Shown one piece after another: positions 54,330 through 63,817 of a stretch of DNA of 64,000 nt (position 1 is its first letter; each line of letters opens with the position of its first letter). The notes below the pieces were generated by a model, which was not told the origin of the DNA, made no database searches, and saw only the letters and a list, made by a program, of their open reading frames with translations. Location of the stretch: NCBI GenBank assembly GCA_963725275.1, contig CAVRXS010000003.1, positions 427,415 to 491,414 on the forward strand, read 5' to 3'. The position numbers were made by a program, and so were the translations under genes. The stretch is from Bog-756 sp963725275 (GTDB lineage Bacteria; Actinomycetota; Acidimicrobiia; Acidimicrobiales; RAAP-2).

Positions 54330-55262
54330 TTGATTGACTTCACCGGGCAGGCGGTCATCGTGACCGGAGCCGGCCGGGGTCTCGGCCGCCTGTACGCATT
54401 GGATTTGGCACGGCGAGGTGCATCGGTCGTCGTCAACGACGTCGGCGTCACGATGCAGGGAGACGGCTCTGATTCGGGTGTCGCCGATCACGTCACCAAG
54501 GAGATCGAGGGCCAGGGCGGAATCGCGGTTGCTTCGCACGACTCTGTCGCCACGGCGGAGGGCGGGGAGGCCATCGTGGACAAGGCGATGGAGCACTTTG
54601 GAAGGCTCGACGCGGTCGTAAGCAACGCCGGCATTTTCGAGACCCTGCCCTTCGACGAGCTACTGGCCGACAACTGGCGCCGGATGCTCAACGTCCACCT
54701 GGACGGCAGCTTCTACCTGAGTCAGCCCGCCTACAGGGCCATGAAGGTCCAAGGTGGAGGCCGGTTTGTCTTTATTGCGTCTTCCGCCGGACTCTTCGGT
54801 CAGCCCAATTCGGCGCATTACGCCGCTGCCAAAGCAGGGATCGTCGGGTTGGCAAACGTCATCGCCATCGACGGCGCTCCTCACGGCATCCTGGCAAACA
54901 CGGTTCTGCCCTTTGGCTACTCGCGGATGGTCACCGAGACGGTTGGCGATCGAGAAGAACTCGGGGACGAAGTGCCGTTCCTTCGTGCCATCGAACCGGA
55001 GCTCGTGGTTCCCATGGTCGTCTTCCTGGCAAGCCGGGGGTGCACCTTCACACATCAGAACTACTCCGCGTGTGCAGGGCGCTTTGCCCGGGTCTTCGTC
55101 GGCCTCGGCGAAGGCTGGGTCGCTCCCCGCGGCACTCCACCGACGGCCGAGGCGATCGAGGCCAATCTGACCGAGGTGGCGGCCACCGAGCCGTTCATGG
55201 TGCCCGGTTCGATTTTTGACGAAGTGACGCAGATCTGTTCTCGGCTCGGAATTCCGTTGTAG
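54330..55262 (+). CDS. SDR of the multifunctional-enzyme (17-beta-HSD4-like) type
   Basis: A 310-residue SDR. It has IVTGAGRGLGRLYALDLARR, VVVNDVGVTMQGDGSDSGVA (an insertion typical of the 3-hydroxyacyl-CoA dehydrogenase part of peroxisomal multifunctional enzyme type 2 and bacterial relatives), SNAGIFETLP and YAAAKAGIVG. The C-terminal extension of about 60 residues lies where the eukaryotic protein continues into other domains. TTG 54330 follows GAGAGG. It may act on a 3-hydroxyacyl-CoA or a steroid-like alcohol. Cotranscribed with the aldehyde dehydrogenase. It is the last intact gene before the insertion elements. Confidence 0.87.
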   Translation: MIDFTGQAVIVTGAGRGLGRLYALDLARRGASVVVNDVGVTMQGDGSDSGVADHVTKEIEGQGGIAVASHDSVATAEGGEAIVDKAMEHFGRLDAVVSNAGIFETLPFDELLADNWRRMLNVHLDGSFYLSQPAYRAMKVQGGGRFVFIASSAGLFGQPNSAHYAAAKAGIVGLANVIAIDGAPHGILANTVLPFGYSRMVTETVGDREELGDEVPFLRAIEPELVVPMVVFLASRGCTFTHQNYSACAGRFARVFVGLGEGWVAPRGTPPTAEAIEANLTEVAATEPFMVPGSIFDEVTQICSRLGIPL

Positions 55263-55557
55263 GCGCGAGTGGGTGCAGCATCCCGAACACCCGATCTCAA
55301 GCCCCCTCTGACCCCGACGAAATCCGAAGCCGGAAGAGGGGCCGTCCGTGTCGCTGACCAGGAGCTTCCGTGAAATGTGTGAAATCTAGAGCAATAGCGT
55401 GTGAAACGGATCCAGAGACGCGCCGATCACCCCTGGGTAACTGGGTTTTGTCGGTAGCCCACTCACTCTGGGGTATCGACAAAACGGTGCCATCTCAGTC
55501 GACAAAACCGGGCATGAAACACAGGCACGGATCTCAAGGTGGGCGAATCGGTACTCC
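55263..55557. other. Spacer with short repeated GACAAAAC motifs
   Basis: No gene is seen. The 9-mer CGACAAAAC occurs at 55477-55485 and 55500-55508, and its reverse complement GTTTTGTCG at 55445-55453. GTGTGAAA occurs twice near 55380-55405. Such repeats are common in ends of mobile elements, and this may be an older element end. Confidence 0.4.
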
Positions 55558-55604
55558 TGAACCGGCCTGGGATCCCCGGAGACTCCATACCTTGGAATGG
55601 AGTC

Positions 55605-55937
55605 ATGGAACAGAAGCGCCCTACATCAAAGAGGTACCCGCCTGAGTTGAAGGATCGGGCCGTGAAGATGGTCCAGGAGCTCCGCGCACAGGATCCCCAC
55701 GACAAGACGGTGATCTCCCGGGTAGCCCGCCAGCTGGGGGTGGGGGACGAATCTCTCCGCGCCTGGGTGAAGCAGGCCGAGGTGGATGCTGGCAAGCGTC
55801 CGGGACTCACGACCGACGAGCAGGCCGAGCTGAAGCGGCTGCGCAAGGAGAACTTCGAGCTCCGGCGCTCGAATGACATCCTGCAGTCGGCAGCAACTTT
55901 CTTCGGGGCGGAGCTCGACCGCCGAGGAAAGAGATAG
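55605..55937 (+). CDS. IS3-family transposase OrfA (helix-turn-helix subunit)
   Basis: A 110-residue protein. KRYPPELKDRAVKMVQELRA and SRVARQLGVGDESLRAWVKQ form the helix-turn-helix, and LKRLRKENFELRRSNDILQS is the leucine-zipper region of IS3 OrfA. It ends at TAG 55935-55937. OrfB begins in the -1 frame near 55922, so normal expression of OrfAB would require a programmed frameshift around GGAAAGAG. It is intact while OrfB is not. Confidence 0.9.
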   Translation: MEQKRPTSKRYPPELKDRAVKMVQELRAQDPHDKTVISRVARQLGVGDESLRAWVKQAEVDAGKRPGLTTDEQAELKRLRKENFELRRSNDILQSAATFFGAELDRRGKR

Positions 55938-56953
55938 TCACCTACATCGACGCCCATCGGGACCACACGACCGATGGGCGTCGATGGGGGGTCGAGCCGA
56001 TCTGCGCAGAGCTGAAGATCGCCCCCTCCACCTACTACGACACGAAGACGAGACCTCCCTCGGCAAGAGCCGTCCGTGACGCGACCACCGGCCCGGAGCT
56101 TCGGACCCTGTGGGAGAAGAACTACTCCGTCTACGGACGTCGCAAGCTCTGGAAGGCCGCCCAGAGGGCCGGAATCGCCGGTGGTCGGGACCAGGTGGCC
56201 CGTCTCATGGCCTTACACGGCATCAGGGGGGCCTCCCGCGCGAAGAAACGCTTCACCACCACGGCTGACCCGGCCGCTGTCCGGGCCCCTGACCTCGTGA
56301 ACCGCAACTTCACCGCCGGCCGCCCCGATGCCCTGTGGGTGGCCGATTTCGAGCGCCACGAGGCGCTCTCGAACCCTGCGGTGGTGAAAGGACACCGCCT
56401 GCGGCTCGTCGCAGCGAGCCGCTGAAGCTGAGGGCAGCCTGATCCCCGAGACGGGGGTGAGGGTGGACAGCAGCCCTGACAACGACGGGACGGGCCAGCA
56501 CTGCCAGATGGTCCGGGTCCGGCAAGCGAGACAGAAAGGCGTACGTGAGGAACCAGCGGCTGAACGCCCCTCAAGAGACCCAGCGGCTCGAACCTGGTGG
56601 ATCTGGGCCGCAGAGCGAGCGCGCACCCGCACAAGGTTGTGCGGGGAACTCCTTGGTCGGGTGAAGTCGCCGACCAGGAGGCCACGATGAAGGACTGCGG
56701 CGTAGTCGTGGCGATGTTGCAGGGGCATAGCTGGGCGCCGACCCCGTCGAATGGGATCAGGAGTGAACGTGGGAACCATCCCGGTGGCCCCCTCCCCGAC
56801 CAGCATCCAGCTGGCCGGCGGGAAGGCACGTCGTCGGCTGATGCCGCCGGGATGGGACGGAGGACCCGTAGTAGTCCGAGGCCGGGAAAGCCGGTCACAT
56901 GGCGAAGGGGTCCAGCGTGTTCGCAGCCTCCATGCTGATCGAGGAGCCCGCCG

Positions 56954-58478
56954 GTGAATACCGGCGATCCGTGGCCCGACCTCATCGAGGCCGAGCACCG
57001 GGTACTTGTGATGCAGACGAAGCTGCACCAATGGGCGAAGGCTGATCCTGGCCGTCGCTTCGATGACCTCGCCAACCTCGTCTATGACCCGGCGTTCCTC
57101 GTCGTGGCATGGGCTCGGGTGCGGGGCAACAAGGGTGCACGAACCGCCGGCGTCGATGGAGTGGCACCTCGCTCCATCGTCTTCGGTGCTGCGGCACTGC
57201 TGGACCAGCTGCGAGATGACCTCAAGGCTGGCCGGTTCGTTCCACAGCGGGTGCGGGAGAAGACGATCCCGAAAGCGAACGGGAAGATCCGTTCGCTCGG
57301 GATCCCGACGACCACAGACCGGGTCGTGCAGGCCTCGTTGAAGTTGGTGCTCGAGCCGATCTTCGAGGCGGACTTCAAGCCATGTTCCTATGGCTTCCGC
57401 CCGAGGCGCCGAGCCCAAGACGCCATCGCCGAGATTCACTACCTCGCATCACCCAGCCGGAACTACGGGTGGGTGTTCGAGGGTGACATCAAGGCGTGCT
57501 TCGACGAGATCGACCACACTCGCCCTCATGGGGCGGGTGCGAGATCGGATCGGGGACAAGCGCATCCTGGGCTGGGTGAAGGCGTTCTTGCGGGCCGGGA
57601 TCCTCACTGAAGAGGGCCTCAACCGCGAGACGATCACCGGCACACCCCAAGGTGGGATCCTCTCACCGTTGCTGGCCAATATCGCCCTGTCCGTTCTGGA
57701 CGAGCACTTCTCCGACAAGTGGGAAGCACTCGGCCCGGAATGGACACGCGCCAAGCATCGTCGCGCCGGTGGCCCGGTCATGAAGCTCGTCCGCTATGCG
57801 GACGACTTCGTGGTCATGGTCTCCGGCAGCCGCGACGACGCCGAGGCGCTCTGGGATGAGGTGGCAGCGGTGCTCGCTCCGATGGGCTTGCGCCTGTCGG
57901 AAGAGAAGACGAGGGTCTGCCACATCGATGAGGGGTTCGACTTCCTCGGGTGGCGCATCCAGCGTCGACCCCAGCGGGGCCGGACCGGCAAGATGGCGAT
58001 CTACACCTACCCCTCGAAGAAGTCGATGGCTTCGATCAAGGACAAGGTGCGGACGCTGACTCGCAGGGCGAAGCACCGAACGCTTGCAGACCTGCTCCGC
58101 CGGTTGAACCCGGTGCTGCGGGGATGGTGCAACTACTTCCGTCACGGGGTGTGCAAACGCACCTTCGGCTACGTCGACCACTTCGCCTTCTGGCGGATCG
58201 TCGGCTGGCTGAAGAAGCGTCATCTCGGGCTGAACATGCACACCTTGGTTCGTCGCTATCTCCCCGGTTGGGAGATCAGTGACGGCGGGATCGAGATGTT
58301 CCGACCACGAGCGGTCGCCATCGAGCGATACCGCTACCGGGGCACCAAGATCCCGACCCCATGGACGAGCGAGACGACCAGGACCACACGCACCAGCGGC
58401 ATGAACACGTGGAGAGCCGGATGCAGTGGGAGCTGCACGTCCGGTTCGGAGGGCGGGCCGGGGAAACCCACTCGATGA
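56954..58478 (+). pseudogene. ltrA: Group II intron reverse transcriptase/maturase (LtrA-like), frameshifted
   Basis: About 500 residues in two frames. The first (GTG 56954) has DLANLVYDPAFLVVAWARVR, the RT block with TAGVDG, GIPTTTDRVVQASLKLVLEP, SYGFRPRRRAQDAIAEI and FEGDIKACFDEIDH. At about 57525 one extra base shifts the frame. The second continues LMGRVRDRIGDKRILGWVKA, GTPQGGILSPLLANI, the catalytic KLVRYADDFVVMVSGS and the maturase X domain LLRRLNPVLRGWCNYFRHG. The reading frame runs over domain V. The frameshift separates the first RT Asp from YADD, so activity is lost unless it is a sequencing error. Confidence 0.87.
58414..58447 (+). ncRNA. Group II intron domain V
   Basis: A 34-base hairpin, beginning GAGCCG, with a GAGC-type loop region and GCACGTCCGGTTC on the 3' side. 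This is the catalytic domain that binds the active-site metals. Domain VI and the 3' splice site follow within the next 64 bases. Confidence 0.85.
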
Positions 58479-58707
58479 GAGTCGAGCAGGGCGCCCCGGT
58501 CCGACCCCTACACCTACTGCTCGACGTGGTCGGGCGTCGTCTACGTCGCGCTTCATCATCGACGTCTTCTCCCGACGACTGGTCGGCTGGAAGGCCGCAC
58601 GCTCCATGACCACTGCCCTGGTCCTCGACGCCCTCAACATGGCCGCCTGGACCAGGCGACACACCAGCCTGGACGGACTGATCTGTCATACCGACGCGGG
58701 GTCGCAA

Positions 58708-60161
58708 GGCGGATTCGAGTGGTGGTCGCAACACCTCGATGATGGAGGTGTTCCGGGATGGGAATCGGCAAGCAGCAGAGGGCAACCTGGGCGATGCGAG
58801 GCAAGATCTACTCGCCGGGGCGTCCGCCGGTCTGGCAGCGGGATCAGGTTCAGCGGTTCTGGGTCGGGATCGCCAAGGGGCTGTCGAGTGAGAACGCGGC
58901 ATTGTCGGTGGGAGTGTCATCCCCCGTTGGGAGTAGGTGGTTCCGTGAGGCTGGTGGGATGCGACCCGTCAGCCTGGCCCCATTGTCAGACCGTTATTTG
59001 TCCTTCGCCGAGCGTGAGGAGATCGCCATCCTCAAGGCAAAAGGCTGTGGGGTGAGGGAGATCGCCCGACAGACGAACCGTTCTCCATCGACGATCAGCC
59101 GGGAGCTGCGCCGAAATGCGGCCACCCGGGCGGGGTCGTCCGGATATCGGGCCATCGCTGCACAGTTTCACGCGGACCGGCGAGCGAGGAGGCCCAAGGT
59201 GGCCAAGCTGGTCGCCAACGAGAAGCTCCGGAACTATGTCCAAGATCGCCTGTCCGGATTGATCACCCGGCCGGACGGAACAGAGGTCCCCGGCCCGACG
59301 GTCCGTTTCGTCGGTCGGCGGCACGGACGCCGCCAGGACCGCCGGTGGGCGAAAGCGTGGAGCCCGGAGCAGATCTCCAAGCGTCTGCAGGTCGATTTCC
59401 CCAATGATGAGACCATGCGGATCTCTCACGAGGCGATCTACCAGGCGCTGTTCATCCAGGGTCGGGGGGCCTTGCGCCGGGAGCTGACCGCCTGCCTGCG
59501 CACCGGCCGGGCTTTGCGAGTTCCAAGGGCCCGGACGCAGGGGCGGGGCAAGAAGTTCGTCACTCCCGAGGTGATGATCAGCGAGCGGCCCGCAGAAGCT
59601 GAAGACCGGGCGGTGCCCGGGCATTGGGAAGGCGATCTGATCATCGGTTTGAACAAGTCGGCGATCGGCACGCTGGTCGAGCGGACCACTCGTTTCACCA
59701 TGCTGCTGCACCTGCCGCCCATGGAGGGCCACGGAACCATCGAGCCCGTCAAGAACGGGCCGCCGCTGGCCGGCCACGGCGCCGAAGCTGTTCGTGATGC
59801 CATCGCTGCCACATTCGGGACTCTGCCCGAACAACTACGTCGATCGCTCACATGGGATCAGGGTTCCGAGATGGCCCAGCACGCGCAGTTGCGCGTCGAC
59901 ACCGGACTGGCCATCTACTTCGCCAACCCTCACAGTCCTTGGCAGCGAGGAACCAACGAGAACACCAACGGTCTGCTCCGCCAGTACTTCCCCAAGGGCA
60001 CCGATCTCTCCAAACACCATCCCGATGACTTGGTCGCGGTCGCCGATGCACTCAACGGCAGACCCCGCAAGACCCTCGGTTGGAAGACTCCCGCCGAAGC
60101 ACTCGATCAGCTTCTACAATCAGCTGGATAAGGCAGTGTTGCTACGACCTCTTGAACCTGA
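58708..60161 (+). mobile_element. IS30-family insertion sequence inside IS3 OrfB
   Basis: A 1454-base element. The ends form imperfect inverted repeats of about 27 bases (19 matches): the left end reads GCGGATTCGAGTGGTGGTCG and on, and the right end, from the other strand, TCAGGTTCAAGAGGTCGTAG and on. Both share GCAACAC further in. GCAA occurs at 58704-58707 and again at 60162-60165, a probable target duplication; removing one copy plus the element restores the IS3 OrfB reading frame. The exact outer base is uncertain by one. Confidence 0.87.
58758..60131 (+). CDS. IS30-family transposase
   Basis: A 457-residue DDE transposase, intact. The N-terminal helix-turn-helix is YLSFAEREEIAILKAKGCGV with REIARQTNRSPSTISRELRR. 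The catalytic core has PGHWEGDLIIGLNKSAIG (first Asp), SLTWDQGSEMAQHAQL (second Asp) and RGTNENTNGLLRQYFPKGTD (Glu). GGAGG about 10 bases upstream supports the ATG at 58758. An unusual N-terminal extension of about 80 residues precedes the helix-turn-helix. It probably remains active. Confidence 0.93.
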   Translation: MGIGKQQRATWAMRGKIYSPGRPPVWQRDQVQRFWVGIAKGLSSENAALSVGVSSPVGSRWFREAGGMRPVSLAPLSDRYLSFAEREEIAILKAKGCGVREIARQTNRSPSTISRELRRNAATRAGSSGYRAIAAQFHADRRARRPKVAKLVANEKLRNYVQDRLSGLITRPDGTEVPGPTVRFVGRRHGRRQDRRWAKAWSPEQISKRLQVDFPNDETMRISHEAIYQALFIQGRGALRRELTACLRTGRALRVPRARTQGRGKKFVTPEVMISERPAEAEDRAVPGHWEGDLIIGLNKSAIGTLVERTTRFTMLLHLPPMEGHGTIEPVKNGPPLAGHGAEAVRDAIAATFGTLPEQLRRSLTWDQGSEMAQHAQLRVDTGLAIYFANPHSPWQRGTNENTNGLLRQYFPKGTDLSKHHPDDLVAVADALNGRPRKTLGWKTPAEALDQLLQSAG

Positions 60162-60521
60162 GCAATACACATCCATTTTGTATACCGAGCGTCTTGACGA
60201 CGTTGGGGCCGCGCCGTCCATCGGCACCGTCGGGGACAGCTTCGACAATGCCATGGCCGAATCGGTCATGGGCCTGTTCAAGACCGAGCTGCACCGCAAC
60301 CCCGCCGCCCTGGCCGCCAACGGCGGGCCCTGGAAGGGCCTCGACGACCTCGAGATCGCCACCTGTGCGTGGGTGTCATGGTTCAACGAGGAGCGGTTGC
60401 ACTCAGAGCTCGACGACAGGACACCGACCGAGGTCGAGGCCGAGTACCGTCACAAGTCTCAGCCCGATGCGGCATGAGACAACCAAACCAACGAGTCTCC
60501 GGAAAACTCAGGCCGGTTCAG

Positions 60522-60827
60522 TCCTCAGCTGACCACTTGGTTACGTCATAACAACCTCCTTGTTGTCATGGCGTCCAAGCTGCTGGACGCACTCCCATAT
60601 CGAATCTCCTATGGATGTCAAGGGGCGGTTTTGGCGTCGAGGTGAAGCAACGAGGCAGGACATGAAAGGGCCACTCACAATGACGAGGGCAAGCTCTTAT
60701 TAGGCCATCGGGCTGTCACGACGACGAAGTCGATGAAGCTCGGAGTGGCGGACCGGCAAGTCGTTAGCAGGCCAGCGTCGAGACGCGGCAGCCGGTATGT
60801 GTGGGCCAGGCCCGCCACTCCGAACAG
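60522..60827. other. Gene-free spacer, probably including the right flank of the IS110 element
   Basis: No gene is supported. The hairpin GCGTCCA-AGCTGC-TGGACGC lies at 60571-60590. An 11-base inverted repeat, CGGAGTGGCGG (60738-60748) with CCGCCACTCCG (60812-60822), lies just past the stop of the IS110 transposase on its 3' side. The latter may be the transposase terminator or part of the element's right end. The element border itself cannot be fixed by eye. Confidence 0.45.
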
Positions 60828-61877
60828 CTATTCCCGGGGGAGGTAGTGGTAGACCTCCCGGGCAACGTAGCGCTTGAGGATGCGCATGATCTCTTTTTTG
60901 GACTTGCCCTCGACGGTGCGACGGGCAACGTAGGTCTTGGTCGGTGGGTGGCACGACATGCGGCTCAGCACGATGCGCCAGAGCGCGTGATTGGCCTGAC
61001 GGTCGCCCCCTCGGTTCAACCGATGACGGGTCACCTTGCCCGAGGAGGCCTCGAGCGGCGACACCCCGCAGAGCTTGGCCCAGGTGGCCTCGCTGCGGAG
61101 TCTCGATGGATTGTCGCCGGCAGCGATGAGAAGCAGGGCGGCCGTGTCGTAGCCAACCCCGACGAGCTGCACGAGCTCGGGTGCCACCTTGTCGACGAGA
61201 CGAGCAATGAGGGCGTCCAGTCGGCTGCCCTCCTCATCGAGGGCGACCGCTCGGCGTCCGAGGGTGGCCAGTGCCGTCTTGGTTGCCATTCGCACCTGGT
61301 CGGCATCGGCGTGCACGCGGAGGACGGCCACACCTTCGGCGAGTCGCCACGGGGGGGTGCCGACGAAGCGTTCCCGCAGCTCATCGGGGGCGGTGTAGAT
61401 GAGTTGGCGGATCTGGTTCATGGCCTTGGTGCGGGACTCCCGGGCGCTCCGACGGGCGACCATCAGGGCCCGAATGGCCTCCACCGAGCCGTCGCGAGTC
61501 TTGGCTGTGCCAAAGGCGCGTCCGGACTGGGCGGCGCGTGCGGCCTCGACCGCGTCCAAGGGATCGGACTTGCCCTGCCGCCGGCGAGCCTGGCGGTTCT
61601 GCCGGTCGACTTCGACGACGAGGAGGCCCACGCTCCGGAGATGGCGCGACAGGCCCGCCCCATACGATCCTGTGCCTTCGACGCCGACCATGCCGATGGT
61701 GCCGAAGTTGCGCATCCACCTGCTCAGCTCTTTGTAGCCGTCGGGGCTCGCACGAAACGACTCCACCCCCAACAACCCGCCTTGGGGGTCGATGACCGCC
61801 GCCACATGGACATCGGCATGGGTGTCGACTCCGCCCACGTGGGCACGTTCGCTCTCTACGATGGTTGTCACTGCCAC
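60828..61877 (-). CDS. IS110-family transposase (DEDD recombinase)
   Basis: A 349-residue, apparently intact IS110-type recombinase. The N-terminal RuvC-like domain has HVGGVDTHADVHVAAVID (first Asp), VGVEGTGSYGAGLSRHL (Glu) and the paired Asp residues of KSDPLDAVEAARAA. The C-terminal Tnp20 domain has AKLCGVSPLEASSGKVTRHR with the candidate catalytic Ser, then LNRGGDRQANHALWRIVLSR. These enzymes act with a structured bridge RNA made from the element's non-coding end. A 650-base gene-free region lies on the 5' side (61878-62544). It is convergent in orientation with the IS3 composite. Confidence 0.92.
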   Translation of the reverse strand: MAVTTIVESERAHVGGVDTHADVHVAAVIDPQGGLLGVESFRASPDGYKELSRWMRNFGTIGMVGVEGTGSYGAGLSRHLRSVGLLVVEVDRQNRQARRRQGKSDPLDAVEAARAAQSGRAFGTAKTRDGSVEAIRALMVARRSARESRTKAMNQIRQLIYTAPDELRERFVGTPPWRLAEGVAVLRVHADADQVRMATKTALATLGRRAVALDEEGSRLDALIARLVDKVAPELVQLVGVGYDTAALLLIAAGDNPSRLRSEATWAKLCGVSPLEASSGKVTRHRLNRGGDRQANHALWRIVLSRMSCHPPTKTYVARRTVEGKSKKEIMRILKRYVAREVYHYLPRE

Positions 61878-62544
61878 TCCTTCTTCGCATTAGGCCAAGG
61901 GGTGGCACGCACTGCCGGAACGGCGGGAACGTGGCGTGTCGACCTGCTTGAACAGGACGACCGATCACACCGCCCGACCGGTCGTGCCGGACGAGCCTGG
62001 ACATCAGTCGACGAACTGCGATGGGCACGGTAGATGCGCAAGCATGCGTGCCGAGTCAGACCGAGCCCCAGGTGCTGCTGACCGTAGTGTTGGGCCCACA
62101 GCGCTCGGTGGATGGTCTGGCTGCAAGGCACTCTCACACTCTTCATGCCGGGAGAAGGGCAGTAGTCACGTGCTGCTGACGGCACTCGGGCATGGCCCGG
62201 CGAGGCAAGAGGTCCCGGGACGCAGAACATAAGGCATCGCCTCAATCGTTGCAGCCTGTGAGATACAGCTCTTGTTGGAACTGCTCAAACCTTGAAGGCA
62301 CCGAGGTTCTTAACGAACGTCTGCCGTGCGGGCGTCCTGTAGACGCACAGTTTCCCGCTGGCCGCACCGCCAATCATCTGCTTAGCCTGGAAGCACCGAT
62401 CAATGACTTGATCTGAAGGCCGCGCATCCGTGGAAAAGAGCCTCCCCAGCTGGGAAAATGACGATGTTCGAAGTCGCATTTTCACCAACACAAAGGAGGC
62501 ACTTTCTGTGACTGCAGTATCGCGGCGGAATTGATCGCATCGAG
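61878..62544 (-). other. Long gene-free region upstream of IS110 transposase; candidate bridge-RNA region
   Basis: These 667 bases have no supported gene. The part next to the transposase start (roughly 61878-62240) would be the left non-coding end of an IS110-group element, which in characterised members encodes the bridge RNA. It is GC-rich with many short inverted repeats. The part from about 62250 is more AT-rich and probably is flank or the left end of the following IS1380 element. No RNA can be called with confidence by eye. Confidence 0.4.
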
Positions 62545-63817
62545 GTGACCTTCGATGACCCGCACCTGGTGGCCAACGCCGGGCTGTTGCTGGTGGCCAC
62601 TTTGGTGCTCCGGCTCCGTCTCGAACGCCTGATCAACGACATGGTCGACCTGTCCGGCCGTGTGGGCGGAGCGCTTCCCGGCCGGAAGGTGCTGACCCTG
62701 GTCCACGCCATGGTGGCGGGAGGCAGCCACATCGATCATGCCGACGTGCTCCGATCCGGTGCCACCCAGTCGGTCCTTCCTCACCGGGTGATGGCACCGT
62801 CCACGTTGGGAACGTTCTTGCGTTCATTCACGTTCGGGCACATCCGCCAACTCGATCGGGTACTGGCTGAGGCTCTGCGCCGGGCCTGGTCGATGGGTGC
62901 CGGTCCAGGCGACGATCGGTTGGTGGTCGACCTCGACTCGACAATCTGCCCAGTGTGCGGCAAGGCCAAGCACGGCGCCGGCTACGGCTACACGAAGAAG
63001 CTCGGCTACCACCCCCTCCTCGCCACCCGGGCCGGGACCGGCGAGCTCCTCCACGTCCGGATGCGCAAGGGGTCAGCCAACACCCAGCGGGGAACCAAGC
63101 GGTTCGTCGAAGAGCTTGTCGCCCGGCTCCGGCGTGCGGGAGCAACCGGCGAGCTGATCATGCGGTTCGACTCCGGCTTCTGGTCGAACGCCACCATCGC
63201 CACCCTCGGTCGGCTGGACGTCGGCTACACCATGGGGGTCCGGATGGTGAAGTCCGTGGTCACGGTGGTTTCGGCCATCGACGAGGAGTCCTGGACACCC
63301 ATTGACTACACGTGCGACGGCGTCGCCGAGGTGGCCGAATGCCTCTATAAGGGACGCCGGCTCATCGTGCGCCGGACCCGCTTGGTCGGTCGGCAGGCGA
63401 CCCTGTGGCCGAGAGTGGCGCCACTTCGCCTTCCTGACCGACCTCGAAGGCGACCCGGTCGACGTCGACGCCTTCCACCGGGCGCATGCCACCGTCGAAC
63501 TGGCCATCAAAGACCTGAAGGAGGGTGCCGGCATGGAGCACGTTCCTTCGGGCCACTTCAACGCCAACGCCGCATGGCTCGTGTGCGCGGCCCTGGCTCA
63601 CAACCTCATCCGCTGGACCGCCATATTGGGTGAGATCACCCCCGATGAACACCTCGTCGTGGCCCGCACCGTTCGCACCAGGTTCTTGTCTGTCCCCGGT
63701 CGACTCGTCAGCCCCGGCGGCAGACCGACTCTGCGTGCTCCACTCGAATGGCCGTGGGCCAAAGCCTTTGAACGAGCACTTGATCTCCTTCGGGCCCTTC
63801 CGCCGGTCCCCGTGTAG
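62545..63817 (+). pseudogene. IS1380-family transposase, frameshifted
   Basis: About 423 residues in two frames. The first (GTG 62545; a slightly earlier start is possible) has LTLVHAMVAGGSHIDHADVL, the first catalytic region VVDLDSTICPVCGKAKHGAG, YGYTKKLGYHPLLATRAGTG, and the second Asp in LIMRFDSGFWSNATIA. Near 63410, in ATLWPRVAP where LWPEWRHF would be expected, the frame shifts. The C-terminal part (HFAFLTDLEGDPVDVDAFHR, then VELAIKDLKEGAGMEHVPSG with the catalytic Glu) runs to 63817. The gene is inactive unless the indel is a sequencing error. The right end of the element was not found before the window ends. Confidence 0.83.

Larger units (their letters stand above)
56351..58511 (+). 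mobile_element. Group II intron
   Basis: A 2161-base intron. Its boundaries follow from the interrupted transposase: exon GATTTC, then exon ACCTAC. It begins GAGCGCC, close to but not the GTGYG consensus, and its first 18 bases make the hairpin GAGCGCC-ACGA-GGCGCTC. It ends CCTAC, agreeing with the AY rule. Domain V is visible at 58414-58447, beginning GAGCCGGATGCAG and ending GCACGTCCGGTTC. The intron encodes a reverse transcriptase/maturase. If it still splices it would restore the OrfB message locally. Confidence 0.85.
55922..60477 (+). pseudogene. IS3-family transposase OrfB (DDE integrase), split in three
   Basis: Piece 1 (55922-56350) starts PRKEIVTYIDAHRDHTTDGR and ends at the first catalytic region, RPDALWVADF. 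Piece 2 (58512-58707) resumes with TYCSTWSGVVYVA, has a one-base frameshift near 58545, and continues IIDVFSRRLVGWKAARSMTT to LICHTDAGSQ with the second Asp. Piece 3 (60166-60477) gives YTSILYTERLDDVGAAPSIG, then FDNAMAESVMGLFKTELHRN with the catalytic Glu. Joining the pieces gives a standard OrfB of about 310 residues. The separations are exact insertion points of the intron and of the IS30 element. Confidence 0.85.
55558..60521 (+). mobile_element. IS3-family element interrupted by a group II intron and an IS30-family element
   Basis: The left end TGAACCGGCCTGGGATCCCC plus GGAGACTC (55558-55585) and the right end match as inverted repeats: read from the other strand, the right end (60494-60521) is TGAACCGGCCTGAGTTTTCC plus GGAGACTC. 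They differ at 4 of 28 positions. Inside are OrfA, then OrfB in three pieces split by a group II intron (56351-58511) and an IS30-family element (58708-60161). Without the insertions the element would be about 1.35 kb, normal for IS3. No clear target duplication is seen. The transposase is inactive, so the composite cannot move by its own IS3 enzyme. Confidence 0.88.

Noticed and set aside
55445..55508. GACAAAAC repeats as an origin or CRISPR-like array
   Set aside because: Only three short copies with irregular spacing and mixed orientation; more likely the end of an old mobile element.
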